Assembly: GCF_006546985.1 (NCBI RefSeq)
Contig: NZ_VATK01000006.1
Coordinates: 1-64,000, forward strand
Origin: Bacillus sp. 03113
GTDB lineage: Bacteria; Bacillota; Bacilli; Bacillales; Cytobacillaceae
DNA: 64,000 nt
Direction: 5' to 3'
The notes beneath the pieces were generated by a model. It ran no database searches and was not told the origin of the DNA. It saw only the letters and a program-made list of their open reading frames with translations. Shown here piece after piece: positions 7,936 to 16,559 of the stretch. The number at the start of each line of letters is the position of its first letter. Position 1 is the first letter of the stretch. Made by a program: the position numbers and the translations under genes.

Positions 7936-8973
7936 TTAGACCCTCTTTTGAAGATAAGGTTCAGCTGCATCACTATGTATAATCCCTTCTTTGACTAGCT
8001 CTAGAATACTATTTTCAAGTGTATGCATCCCTAATGCCTTCGAAGTTTGCATCACACTGACAATTTGATGTATTTTTTCATTTCGAATCAAATTTGCTAC
8101 TGCTGAATTATTAATTAATATTTCCGTTGCAGCTCTCCGTCTTTTTCGATCAAGCGTTTGAAAAAGTCTTTGAGAAATAACTGACACTAATACCGTTGCA
8201 AGCTGAACTCGAACCTGTGGCTGCTGAGAAGGTTGAAAAACATCAATGATGCGATTGATCGTGTCCGGTGCGCTTGAAGTGTGTAAGGTTCCAAAAACTA
8301 AATGACCCGTTTCAGCGGCGGTAATCGCGGTTTGAATCGTCTCAAGGTCCCTCATTTCTCCTACCAAAATAGCGTCTGGATCTTGTCGCAGTGATGCTCT
8401 TAGTCCGTTTGCAAAGCTATTCGTATCAGAGCCGACCTCCCGTTGTTCTATAATGGAATTCCCATGCTTATGTAAATACTCTATCGGATCCTCTAAAGTC
8501 ACTATGTGCTTTCTCATTGTTTGATTCATGTATTGGATCATAGCTGCCAGCGTTGTTGATTTCCCGCTGCCTGTTGGTCCTGTAACGAGAATGAGCCCTT
8601 GCGGCTTTTCAACCATTTTCTTTATCGTATGAGGGAGCTGCAGCTCTTCAATCGTTGGGATTTTCGAAGGAACAATTCGGATAGCCATCGCCGTGCTTGT
8701 TCTTTGTCGATATACATTGACACGAAATCTTGATAGTCCATCAATCTCATAGGAAAGATCTAATTCACCTCTCTCTTTAAAAACGTTCATCATTTGATCA
8801 GGGATAATGGCTTGTGCCATTTCAACCGTGTCAAATGGTTTTAACATCTCCTGACCAAATGGTTTTAAATCTCCATTTATTCTCATTATAGGTGGAACAC
8901 CTACCGTTAAATGAATATCAGATGCTTTTAATTCAAAAGCTGAGCTCAGTAAGTAATCTATTCGCTCCTTCAT
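7936..8973 (-). CDS. pilT: Pilus retraction ATPase PilT
   Basis: Hexameric secretion ATPase of 345 residues. Walker A GPTGSGKST has its lysine at about 138; the Asp-box/Walker B region reads RQDPDAILVGEMRD and the His box GHLVFGTLHTSSA. The N-terminal domain (KASDIHLTVGVPPIMRING) and the size are those of PilT rather than PilB, and the zinc tetracysteine motif is absent. PilT depolymerises pili for twitching or DNA uptake. Its presence means the pili here are probably retractile. It lies 13 bases downstream of pilB. Confidence 0.95.
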   Translation of the reverse strand: MKERIDYLLSSAFELKASDIHLTVGVPPIMRINGDLKPFGQEMLKPFDTVEMAQAIIPDQMMNVFKERGELDLSYEIDGLSRFRVNVYRQRTSTAMAIRIVPSKIPTIEELQLPHTIKKMVEKPQGLILVTGPTGSGKSTTLAAMIQYMNQTMRKHIVTLEDPIEYLHKHGNSIIEQREVGSDTNSFANGLRASLRQDPDAILVGEMRDLETIQTAITAAETGHLVFGTLHTSSAPDTINRIIDVFQPSQQPQVRVQLATVLVSVISQRLFQTLDRKRRRAATEILINNSAVANLIRNEKIHQIVSVMQTSKALGMHTLENSILELVKEGIIHSDAAEPYLQKRV

Positions 8974-8986
8974 TATTTTTCACCAC

Positions 8987-10648
8987 CTAATCTGAAATCG
9001 CTACCCTCAATATTTCTTCTGTTGTCGTTATGCCCTGCTTAACCTTTAATAAGCCATCATCTAATAAAAAAATCGTTGGATCTCTTAGCGCTAACTCCCT
9101 TAGTTTCATAATTGATTCACCATTCATAATCGATTTTCTGATTTCATCATTCAGTTCTAAAGCCTCGTGAATAGCAATCCTTCCTTTATAGCCCGTCATA
9201 TTACACGATGAGCAGCCCTTTCCCCGAAAAACCTTTTCAATGGTTATTCCTCTTTTAGCGAAAATTTCTTTTTCCCTTTGAGTTGCCTGCACCTCTTGTC
9301 TACAATCACGACAAACCTTTCGAACTAATCGCTGAGACACTATGCCTGATACAGAAGAAGCAACAAGGAATGGTTCGACGCCCATATCCATTAACCGTGT
9401 GATGGTTCCAATGGAATCATTTGTATGAAGAGTGCTAAGGACAAGATGTCCAGTGAGCGATGCACGAATCGCAACCTCGACTGTTTCCTTATCCCGTATT
9501 TCACCAACCATAATGATATTCGGATCCTGACGTAATATAGAACGCAAGCCTTTTGCGAAAGTTAATCCAATCGTAGGATTGACCTGTAATTGGTTAATTC
9601 CCTCAACCTGATATTCAACTGGATCCTCAATCGTAATAATATTTACTTCTTCATTATTTAAATGATTTAACGCAGCATATAAGGTAGATGATTTTCCAGA
9701 ACCAGTCGGCCCTGTAATTAACACCATTCCATTTGGTTTTTCAATCATATTGAGAAACCTGCGTAAATTTATATGATTAAAACCAAGCTTTTGAATATCA
9801 TTTAATGCACTTCCAAGATCAAGAATTCGCATCACGATTTTTTCTCCGTACACAGTTGGCAATGTAGAAATCCGCATATCAACTGGATGAAAGTCTAAGT
9901 TTATTTTGATTCTTCCGTCCTGTGGAATTCGATGCTCTGTTATATCCAAATTAGACATAATTTTAATTCTTGCGGTTACAATGCTCTGCATATGCTTTGG
10001 CAGCACACGTTCAACCCTAAGAACACCATCAATTCTGTAACGAACAACGACCTTAGATTCTTGAGGATCAATATGGATGTCACTTGCTTTGTAGCCGATA
10101 GCGTCTAAAAGTATACGATTAACTAGACGAACTATTGGAGAATCATCTTCAGAAATCTGTTCTTCCTGAATATTCGATTCAGCTGGTGCTGATTGCAAGA
10201 AGTCTTCGTATCCATCTTCTACTTCATAAAATTTATTAATGGAGCGTAAAATATCATCCTTTGTGGCAATGGCTGGTTCAATTTGAAAGCCTGTCGAAAG
10301 CCTTAAATCATCAATAGCTAAATAGTCCATCGGATCGGCCATAGCGACAAAAAGCTTATCTCCATTTTTTTTCAAAGGGATGAGCTGGTTTCTTTTCGCC
10401 GTTTCTTTTGAAATCAATGAAAAAAGAACCGTATCAAAAGGATAACGATATAAGCTAATATGCGGGATTCCTAGCTGGAATTCCAGCACTTCTATTAATT
10501 GCTGCTCGGTAATAAAGCCTTGCTGTAATAAAGCATCTCCAAGCTTTTGATCAGCATTTTTTTCATTTAAAGCAGATTGCAATTGTTCCTTGCTAATCAT
10601 TCCAGCTTCTATTAAAAGTTCACCAAGACGTTTTCTCGTATATTTCAT
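8987..10648 (-). CDS. pilB: Pilus extension ATPase PilB with MshEN-type N-terminus
   Basis: GspE/PilB ATPase of 553 residues. Walker A GPTGSGKSSTLYAA lies near residue 310, followed by the Asp box RQDPNIIMVGEIRD, the His box, and a tetracysteine zinc motif (CRDC...CSSC) near 455-485. The N-terminus has the two-part MshEN pattern, RLGELLIEAGMISKEQL, a spacer, then LGDALLQQGFITEQQL. MshEN domains in MshE and related ATPases bind c-di-GMP. A diguanylate cyclase gene lies 4 kb away in the same locus. It is the first assembly gene of the operon after the VanW-like gene. Confidence 0.95.
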   Translation of the reverse strand: MKYTRKRLGELLIEAGMISKEQLQSALNEKNADQKLGDALLQQGFITEQQLIEVLEFQLGIPHISLYRYPFDTVLFSLISKETAKRNQLIPLKKNGDKLFVAMADPMDYLAIDDLRLSTGFQIEPAIATKDDILRSINKFYEVEDGYEDFLQSAPAESNIQEEQISEDDSPIVRLVNRILLDAIGYKASDIHIDPQESKVVVRYRIDGVLRVERVLPKHMQSIVTARIKIMSNLDITEHRIPQDGRIKINLDFHPVDMRISTLPTVYGEKIVMRILDLGSALNDIQKLGFNHINLRRFLNMIEKPNGMVLITGPTGSGKSSTLYAALNHLNNEEVNIITIEDPVEYQVEGINQLQVNPTIGLTFAKGLRSILRQDPNIIMVGEIRDKETVEVAIRASLTGHLVLSTLHTNDSIGTITRLMDMGVEPFLVASSVSGIVSQRLVRKVCRDCRQEVQATQREKEIFAKRGITIEKVFRGKGCSSCNMTGYKGRIAIHEALELNDEIRKSIMNGESIMKLRELALRDPTIFLLDDGLLKVKQGITTTEEILRVAISD

Positions 10649-10672
10649 CTTTCATCCCAGCTTTTCCATTCA

Positions 10673-11992
10673 TTATTTTAGTATATTTGGACTTTCAAAA
10701 AGATCATCATAATAGTTATCCTTCTTAGTCACATCGTTATTTTCTGTTCCTGCTTCATTTATTTGTTCGTTACTCAAAGGAGGCTGCTCCGTCGGAGGTA
10801 TAGCTTCTATCTCATTGTCTACATAAGACTCATCCGTTCCTATTAAACTATGAACTTCAATTTTATGTACTGGTAAATAAACGTCTTTCGAGACAAGCTC
10901 TCTACTTAATAATTCCCCCTGATCATTATAAACCTCACGAAACGTTTCAATCGAAGAGCCTTGTATTCCCTCTTTTTTAATCGAAACCTGACCTGCATTC
11001 AATAGTGGACTATATTGAATGATTGTTTTAGGCAGAAAATGCTGTTCATTTTCTGCTTTCACTATATATTTATTTAACAAGGTTTGCCCTTTTAACCTTA
11101 CTTCTAGGGATTGGTTATTCCACGTTAGGTGAATCGAAAATGGTTGATTATTTTGGTTTTTAAATCGAAAATCCATCTTATTTTCTCTATCTACCCTCGC
11201 TTCAAAGCCTAATGTTGCATAAGAAGGAATCCTACTGCTAATACTTCTCCCTAAAATAAGAAAATTAGATTGACTAATGACTTGATATAAACCAGTTGCT
11301 AAAATACTGGAAGATTCTGTAGAAGCAGACTCCATGCCATTTTCTTTTAAAAAGCGAAGAAGTGAAAATTCTGATTCTGGCTCAATTTTAATAACGGATA
11401 AGCTAGTTAACCTATCATTGGTAGGCATATTTGAGCTAGAAAAGTTGATCCGCGTTTCACTTAAGGTTTCTTCCTTATTTGATACAAGTAAATAAGAATC
11501 TATATTCAAATAGACATTCTCAGCTTTAATCATCGCTGCATTTTGAAGTAAATCCTCTTTAAATTTGTCGAAATCAACATCCCTTTTAGTCATGCTAGGT
11601 GAAAGTGTATATAGAATCTTCTCTACAACACGATCATCCATCGTTACTGTTACCCTGTTAGATTGTCCGTTCTTAATATTTAACATGGTTTGAGCCGCGT
11701 CAAATTTAAATTCATTCACGTCTACATCTATCTTCTTTTCTTTATATTGAAGGTGAATTTTCGTGCTCTTCGTCCAATTTTGAATAGCTTCGTTCAGAAT
11801 TGTGTTAACTTCTCCTGATGATTTATCAGAAATATCCATAACTCCAAGTGTTGTTCCTATATCAAACTTATTAGTTTTAAATAATGTTTGAAAGGCTTTC
11901 ACTCCAACCAAAGAAAATCCAAATATATAGAATGTACATACTACTAGGATGGCAAAAAGCTTTAAGTTGGACCTCTTTCTCACATTGACCAT
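10673..11992 (-). CDS. VanW/G5-like exported membrane-anchored protein
   Basis: Protein of 439 residues with an N-terminal signal anchor (about 9-33). A poorly conserved VanW-like segment lies near residues 205-265 (EFSLLRFLKENG..., then GLYQVISQSNFLILGRSI). A G5-like segment follows at about 340-400 (QGSSIETFREVYNDQGELLSRE). The C-terminus is acidic and low in complexity. Extracytoplasmic VanW/G5 proteins are common in Firmicutes and their function is not settled; they are thought to contact the cell wall. Position as first long gene of the pil operon, 24 bases before pilB, suggests a role in pilus passage through the wall. That role is inference. Confidence 0.65.
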   Translation of the reverse strand: MVNVRKRSNLKLFAILVVCTFYIFGFSLVGVKAFQTLFKTNKFDIGTTLGVMDISDKSSGEVNTILNEAIQNWTKSTKIHLQYKEKKIDVDVNEFKFDAAQTMLNIKNGQSNRVTVTMDDRVVEKILYTLSPSMTKRDVDFDKFKEDLLQNAAMIKAENVYLNIDSYLLVSNKEETLSETRINFSSSNMPTNDRLTSLSVIKIEPESEFSLLRFLKENGMESASTESSSILATGLYQVISQSNFLILGRSISSRIPSYATLGFEARVDRENKMDFRFKNQNNQPFSIHLTWNNQSLEVRLKGQTLLNKYIVKAENEQHFLPKTIIQYSPLLNAGQVSIKKEGIQGSSIETFREVYNDQGELLSRELVSKDVYLPVHKIEVHSLIGTDESYVDNEIEAIPPTEQPPLSNEQINEAGTENNDVTKKDNYYDDLFESPNILK

Positions 11993-11998
11993 TCCTTT

Positions 11999-12253
11999 TT
12001 AAGAATCACTATCTATAAATGTATTTACTTTTTTATCTTTTAATAGATAAAAAGTAAGAGTTAAAAGTAGAAAAAGTGCTAAAACCGATATCCAAACTGA
12101 ATACAATTGAAACAAAAATAGCCCTAAATTGGCGATCAAAAACGCTATTGACATTAAGCTTAATTTTCCGTTTCTCGAAAGCTTTAAAGGTAAAAAAGTG
12201 AGTATTGGATAAAGGAGCAACAAGGAAATAACGGAAAATAAAAACCATCCCAT
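11999..12253 (-). CDS. Small polytopic membrane protein, unknown function
   Basis: An 84-residue protein made almost wholly of three hydrophobic segments (about 2-22, 30-50 and 52-70) with a short charged C-terminus KDKKVNTFIDSDS. I do not recognise a family. It opens the pil operon, ends 6 bases before the VanW-like gene, and has a plausible start after an AGGTG-type ribosome-binding site. A competing frame at 12033-12266 was rejected because this frame has clean membrane-protein composition and better spacing to the next gene. Confidence 0.65.
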   Translation of the reverse strand: MGWFLFSVISLLLLYPILTFLPLKLSRNGKLSLMSIAFLIANLGLFLFQLYSVWISVLALFLLLTLTFYLLKDKKVNTFIDSDS

Positions 12254-12332
12254 AAAAACACCTCATTATGTATTTCGGTGAAAAATTAGGTGAAAAAACC
12301 TATATCACCTTCTTGAAATCAGAAAAATTTGA

Positions 12333-12338
12333 TATAAT
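12333..12338 (+). promoter_or_regulatory. Candidate -10 box for the divergent pilin cluster
   Basis: TATAAT preceded by an A/T-rich stretch, about 100 bases upstream of the first plus-strand prepilin gene. No good -35 at 17 bases is visible (TTGAAA lies only 14 bases away), so an activator or an alternative sigma factor may be needed. Confidence 0.4.
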
Positions 12339-12435
12339 AGTCCTAAAAACCAACTAAGTCTATTGTATCTAATTCTTGGTAGATTTGAAAATCTTTTTGA
12401 GAATAAACACAAATTTTCTTATTTTGGGAGATAAA

Positions 12436-12939
12436 ATGAAAATAAACATTAACTTTCTATATAGAAACCAACGTGGTTTTACATTAATCGAGGTATTATT
12501 GGCTTTTGTTATCTTAACTATTCTCATTTTTTCTTTTCTTTCTTTGTTTCCCCAAGCTTCTAAAACAAATGAAAGAACAGATGAAAGATTTACTGGTGCA
12601 AATTTAGCAAAAGAGGTTTTAGTTAAAATACAAAAAAGCGAAGGAATTACAAATTTATTAACAAATTTGAAAAATAATCCGAATTCAAGTTTAACCCTGT
12701 CAAAGGATAATGTACAATATGCTTCATTAAATTTAGCTGAGAATATCCAGAAGACGGATAGTCAAGTTACTTTGATTACATATGAAAATACATATAAGAT
12801 TAACATTATGTTAAGAATAGATCCTAATTTTATTGGTTCAGAAGAGTTATACCAAACTCATATTATGATTCAAAATCGTTCTGAAAAAAAAGTTAGTGAT
12901 ATATTTGGGTATGTCATTTACAAATTAAGTGGGGATTAA
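12436..12939 (+). CDS. Minor prepilin-like protein (type II/IV pseudopilin)
   Basis: Prepilin with leader RNQRG and mature start FTLIEVLLAF, including Glu at +5 and a hydrophobic N-terminal helix. The predicted protein is 167 residues when started at the ATG preceded by GGGAG at 12426-12430; an earlier in-frame start would add 20 residues with no ribosome-binding site. It resembles PilV/GspI-type minor pilins in size and lacks cysteines. It is transcribed divergently from the main pil operon, with two further genes following within 3 bases each. It is likely processed by the prepilin peptidase at 5.3 kb. Confidence 0.82.
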   Translation: MKININFLYRNQRGFTLIEVLLAFVILTILIFSFLSLFPQASKTNERTDERFTGANLAKEVLVKIQKSEGITNLLTNLKNNPNSSLTLSKDNVQYASLNLAENIQKTDSQVTLITYENTYKINIMLRIDPNFIGSEELYQTHIMIQNRSEKKVSDIFGYVIYKLSGD

Positions 12940-12942
12940 TCA

Positions 12943-13407
12943 ATGCTGCGAAATGAAAAAGGAATAACACTCATAGAGGTATTGTTATCATTAAGTATCG
13001 CGACCATTATCTTAGGATTAGTTTGGAGTATTTTTGTACAGGGGATCCATTTTTCTAAAGTAGTAAGCGATAAAACCCAATTACAACAAGAAGCTAATTA
13101 TATCATTCGTACACTAACGAAAATCCATCAAACATCCGCTTCTCAATATGTTATTTCTTTTGATCAAAACCCAAAAGCAAGTTTTATTAGTATTACTGGG
13201 GATCAATCATTCAGATTGAATGATTCAAACTATCAATATTCAATTTATATCAGTGATGATAGTAATACATACTCCTTAATGTCTAACCATTATGTAATCA
13301 AACCTAATAAAGTAGATTTACCAATAAAGATTATGATTACCGATGTAGAATCCCCAAATCTTACATATGAAGTAAAAACCATACTTTCTAGAATCAAAGG
13401 TGAATAA
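12943..13407 (+). CDS. Minor prepilin-like protein (PilW/GspJ type)
   Basis: A 154-residue protein with the short leader MLRNEKG and mature start ITLIEVLLSLSIA, Glu at +5, then a hydrophobic helix to about residue 30. The remainder is a beta-rich head ending in LTYEVKTILSRIKGE. It begins 3 bases after the previous prepilin stops and is followed after 2 bases by the PilX-like gene. The set of two pseudopilins plus a PilX-like protein resembles minor-pilin initiation complexes that prime pilus assembly. Confidence 0.82.
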   Translation: MLRNEKGITLIEVLLSLSIATIILGLVWSIFVQGIHFSKVVSDKTQLQQEANYIIRTLTKIHQTSASQYVISFDQNPKASFISITGDQSFRLNDSNYQYSIYISDDSNTYSLMSNHYVIKPNKVDLPIKIMITDVESPNLTYEVKTILSRIKGE

Positions 13408-13409
13408 CA

Positions 13410-14603
13410 ATGAACACACTGACTAATCAAAAAGGAAATGCACTTCTTCTTGTTTTAATCGTTATAACGATCTTCTCTTTGCTGTTCTTAATGTTAATGG
13501 CCTCTTCTATTCATAATGCAAAGCAAATTAAACATACAGAAGAAAATTACCAAGTAGTTTCTTTATCAGAGATGGGTGTAATCTATTATAAAACGGCCAT
13601 CCTAACCGCATTAAATGATGTAAAAAATGATCCTAATTTAATAAAAGCAATTAATCAGAAGATTCAAGATAAAATTAAAACTGACTTTGGTAAAGTTACA
13701 AATGAAAAGATGACACAGGCAGAAACTTATATTGCTAATCATAAAGAGACTCTTAATCGAATTTTAACTGAAGCTTGGAGAGATGAAATAAACCGAAATT
13801 TCCCATCTATTAAAAATCCATTTAAAGTAGACAGTAAAACAAACGCATCGTATGAAATTACTGAAATGAACAACACCATTAGTAGTAATAGCACTGACAT
13901 TATCTATCATTTTAATAGTGTTGGAACATTTGAAAATAAAACATTCAACTTGAAAACCGAGGTTGCCATCCCTATTAAGCTTTCAAGCATTTCCTTTGAA
14001 TCACCTAATAGCAATCAAATTTTAGATCCTGGAACATTAGCTAAATGTGATAACAGTAATACAGATTTTTCAAATAATTCGTGCCAATTTGATGGAAACA
14101 TAAGCTTTTCAACCAATCATTTAATCTTTAATCAATCCACATTAAAAGTTTTAGGGGATATGACAGTAACTGGAAATATAAATCAAGATTGGAATCATTC
14201 AACTCTTTATATTATTGGTAGATTAGATATTAATGTGAATGGAAATAATAATGGAAATGGGAATAGTTTAAAAAATATGAAAATATACATAGGTAATGCA
14301 GCTACCTTTGCTAATTTAAACAACCTAGAAGATTCGATTATTGAAATCGGTGGTGATGCTGAAATTAAAGGAACTAATTCAGGGAGCAATTCAAAAATTT
14401 GTGTAAATGGAAATTTAACTATTAAAAATTACAATAAAAATTCCGGAACTAAAATCTACGCAAAAACTAGTAATAATTCCGAAGTAAATACGAATTCAGA
14501 AGATTTTAATAGAGAATGCAGCCGATTCAATAATCAGGAACAAGTTCCAAATATAAAAATGGAATGGTTAAAGCCTTCTATATCAACAGACTATTCTAAT
14601 TAG
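13410..14603 (+). CDS. PilX-like protein with beta-helix-like body
   Basis: A 397-residue protein. The N-terminus NQKGNALLLVLIVITIF resembles PilX/GspK class pilins (Gly before a hydrophobic helix) but lacks a clear Glu at +5. A helical region follows to about residue 130. From about residue 220 the sequence is Asn/Gly-rich with short alternating hydrophobic strands (LKVLGDMTVTGNI, LYIIGRLDINV, IIEIGGDAEIKG, ICVNGNLTIKNY), typical of a right-handed beta-helix. Two pairs of cysteines may form disulfides. As the last gene of the minor pilin cluster it may cap the pilus. Exact function unknown. Confidence 0.7.
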   Translation: MNTLTNQKGNALLLVLIVITIFSLLFLMLMASSIHNAKQIKHTEENYQVVSLSEMGVIYYKTAILTALNDVKNDPNLIKAINQKIQDKIKTDFGKVTNEKMTQAETYIANHKETLNRILTEAWRDEINRNFPSIKNPFKVDSKTNASYEITEMNNTISSNSTDIIYHFNSVGTFENKTFNLKTEVAIPIKLSSISFESPNSNQILDPGTLAKCDNSNTDFSNNSCQFDGNISFSTNHLIFNQSTLKVLGDMTVTGNINQDWNHSTLYIIGRLDINVNGNNNGNGNSLKNMKIYIGNAATFANLNNLEDSIIEIGGDAEIKGTNSGSNSKICVNGNLTIKNYNKNSGTKIYAKTSNNSEVNTNSEDFNRECSRFNNQEQVPNIKMEWLKPSISTDYSN

Positions 14604-14637
14604 TATTTCAAAAATAGTTTAATTTCTAACCGTTAAT

Positions 14638-14684
14638 CCAAAATAAAAACAGCTGCCATTTAAAATCAACTGTTTTTATTTTGG
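14638..14684. terminator. Bidirectional terminator between pilin cluster and GGDEF gene
   Basis: CCAAAATAAAAACAG and CTGTTTTTATTTTGG form a 15-bp stem around a 17-base loop. A and T runs on both arms let it serve the convergent genes on both strands. Confidence 0.85.
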
Positions 14685-14692
14685 ATTTGGTA

Positions 14693-16417
14693 TTAAAACT
14701 TTTCCCCAACTACTTCTCCAAAATTCCCTACCCGATTTCTCCCTGCCTGTTTAGCGCCAAAATATAGGGCACGATCTGCATGACGTATAAGGGAAATGGC
14801 ATCATCTCCATCATCAGGAGCGGTTGAAACTCCTATAGAAACCGTTACATGAATTTGAAGCTTCCTATTCAATTCATGCTCAAAATGCTCTTCTAATATA
14901 AATGGTTTATTTGCAATCGCAAGTCTTACGGATTCAGCAATGGCCATGGCTTCTTGTTTATGAACATCCGGCAGCAGGATGACAAACTCTTCCCCACCGT
15001 AACGAGCAATCGTTCCTTTATTTTGTATAAGCCTAGTTAATCTTTCTGCTAAGTGGAATAAGACTTCATTTCCGCTTTGATGACCATATGTATCATTGAT
15101 TTTTTTAAAATGATCAATATCAAGAATGATGAAAGAAAGCTTGCTCCTCTGCTTACGCTGAAGCTTTAAAAATTCCTTATCTAAAAGGCTATCCATATAA
15201 CGGAAGTTGTAGAGCTTTGTCAACTCACATCGTTCACTTAATCGTTTCGCACGCTCAAAATTTTTTGCATTTTCTAAGGCAATAGCAAAGTGGGAACAAA
15301 GGATATCGACAATATTTAATTGCAGCCATTGAAAGGCTTTTTTTTCATCAGATGCGAGGATGAGAACACCTACTATTTTTTTATGATAAGTAATAGGTAC
15401 GCTTAAAACACTTTCTGCTCTTTCAGGTAAATAGTCATTTGCATTTGGAGATCGATCTTTTTTTGAGTGAAACATGACTGCTTTCGTATCTGACCATACG
15501 ATTTGGTCAAGACTTTCGTTACATGAAGGTTCCATTTCAATGCTTTCTCCATGTTCAACTCGACTAAGCAATGTTAATTTATTGTCATCGGTGACCTCGA
15601 AAATAAATAAATAGTCAATCTTTAACATGTCTCTAAGCTTCACCTTAAATACGTCGATGACGTCTTGAACCTTCAGGTTCACAGCTAATTCATGACCAAT
15701 TTCAACAGCTTTTTTTATATTTTCGTTAACTTCTTCGCTCCTAAAATAAAGCCTTAGGATGATTAATAGACTTGCAAATGAAAGACCCACGAAAAAAATA
15801 GATATCACTCCAACATGTTTGTAAAGAATGTATAGTACAAAACCAATTGGAATAGTAATAAGAGATGTGATCGATTCCCAAAGAAAATCCTTTCCAAAAA
15901 ATTCTTTTCTTTGATAAAGAGAAATAGAAATAAAAATAAAACAGGCTTCTTGAAGTACGTAGTGAACGACTGGATAAGCTATAAACAGCCAAAATGAGGG
16001 TGAGGTTGGATTCAAAGAAGTATCATGTTCCCCTCCAAAGGAATAGTAAAAACACCCGCTTAACAAGGAAATGAAAAAATACATTATTGAGTTCAATGGA
16101 AATCGAAAAGAGTCTTCTTTTTTTATCCTTACTCGAAGTAGCATCATTATGATCGCAATTTGTGTGAGAACCATTTCAATAAAAATCCCAAAAATAAAAA
16201 AAACAGCTAGTGAAACCCATTGGATAAGAAAAATAGACCTATGATTGATCTGTAAGGGCATTAATGCAGCAATCAACATGAGAATAATAAATCCAATAAT
16301 ATGTACATTAACTTCTTCAAAATAAGGTGGAAAATAACGATAAGTTAACCACAGGCCAAATGGCACAATCAAAATCCAAAGGAGCCACAATATTTTATTG
16401 GCAGTCTGATGTACCAT
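14693..16417 (-). CDS. Membrane GAF-GGDEF diguanylate cyclase
   Basis: A 574-residue protein with about seven or eight membrane helices in the first 220 residues, a GAF domain (about 240-385), and a C-terminal GGDEF domain (about 405-565). The active-site motif is GGEEF at 474-478, and the metal and nucleotide residues in FIILDIDHFKKINDTYGHQSGN are intact, so it should make c-di-GMP. The RxxD inhibitory site expected five residues before GGEEF is absent (QNKG), so product inhibition at that site is unlikely. It is convergent with the minor pilin cluster and upstream of folC's terminator. The membrane part could be a sensor; its ligand is unknown. Confidence 0.92.
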   Translation of the reverse strand: MVHQTANKILWLLWILIVPFGLWLTYRYFPPYFEEVNVHIIGFIILMLIAALMPLQINHRSIFLIQWVSLAVFFIFGIFIEMVLTQIAIIMMLLRVRIKKEDSFRFPLNSIMYFFISLLSGCFYYSFGGEHDTSLNPTSPSFWLFIAYPVVHYVLQEACFIFISISLYQRKEFFGKDFLWESITSLITIPIGFVLYILYKHVGVISIFFVGLSFASLLIILRLYFRSEEVNENIKKAVEIGHELAVNLKVQDVIDVFKVKLRDMLKIDYLFIFEVTDDNKLTLLSRVEHGESIEMEPSCNESLDQIVWSDTKAVMFHSKKDRSPNANDYLPERAESVLSVPITYHKKIVGVLILASDEKKAFQWLQLNIVDILCSHFAIALENAKNFERAKRLSERCELTKLYNFRYMDSLLDKEFLKLQRKQRSKLSFIILDIDHFKKINDTYGHQSGNEVLFHLAERLTRLIQNKGTIARYGGEEFVILLPDVHKQEAMAIAESVRLAIANKPFILEEHFEHELNRKLQIHVTVSIGVSTAPDDGDDAISLIRHADRALYFGAKQAGRNRVGNFGEVVGEKF

Positions 16418-16518
16418 CTAAATCTCTCCTTATTTTAGGAAAATAGTCTTATAATATTATCATTCTAACAAATGGACCTCATTATGTCATTTGCATTTTC
16501 CAATAAATTCTATCAAAA

Positions 16519-16553
16519 AAATCAGTATGGACACTTAAACATCCACACTGATT
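16519..16553 (-). terminator. Terminator after folC
   Basis: AATCAGTATGGA and TCCACACTGATT form a 12-bp stem with one mismatch, followed on the minus strand by a T-run. It lies just beyond the folC stop codon and closes the valS-folC unit. Confidence 0.75.
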
Positions 16554-16559
16554 AAAGTT

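Noticed and set aside
10673-11992. VanW glycopeptide-resistance gene
   Set aside because: VanW-like segments are common in unrelated exported proteins, the match is weak, and no other van gene is near.
12033-12266. Alternative 77-codon frame over the small membrane protein
   Set aside because: The in-use frame has regular membrane helices and joins the operon with normal spacing; this one does not.
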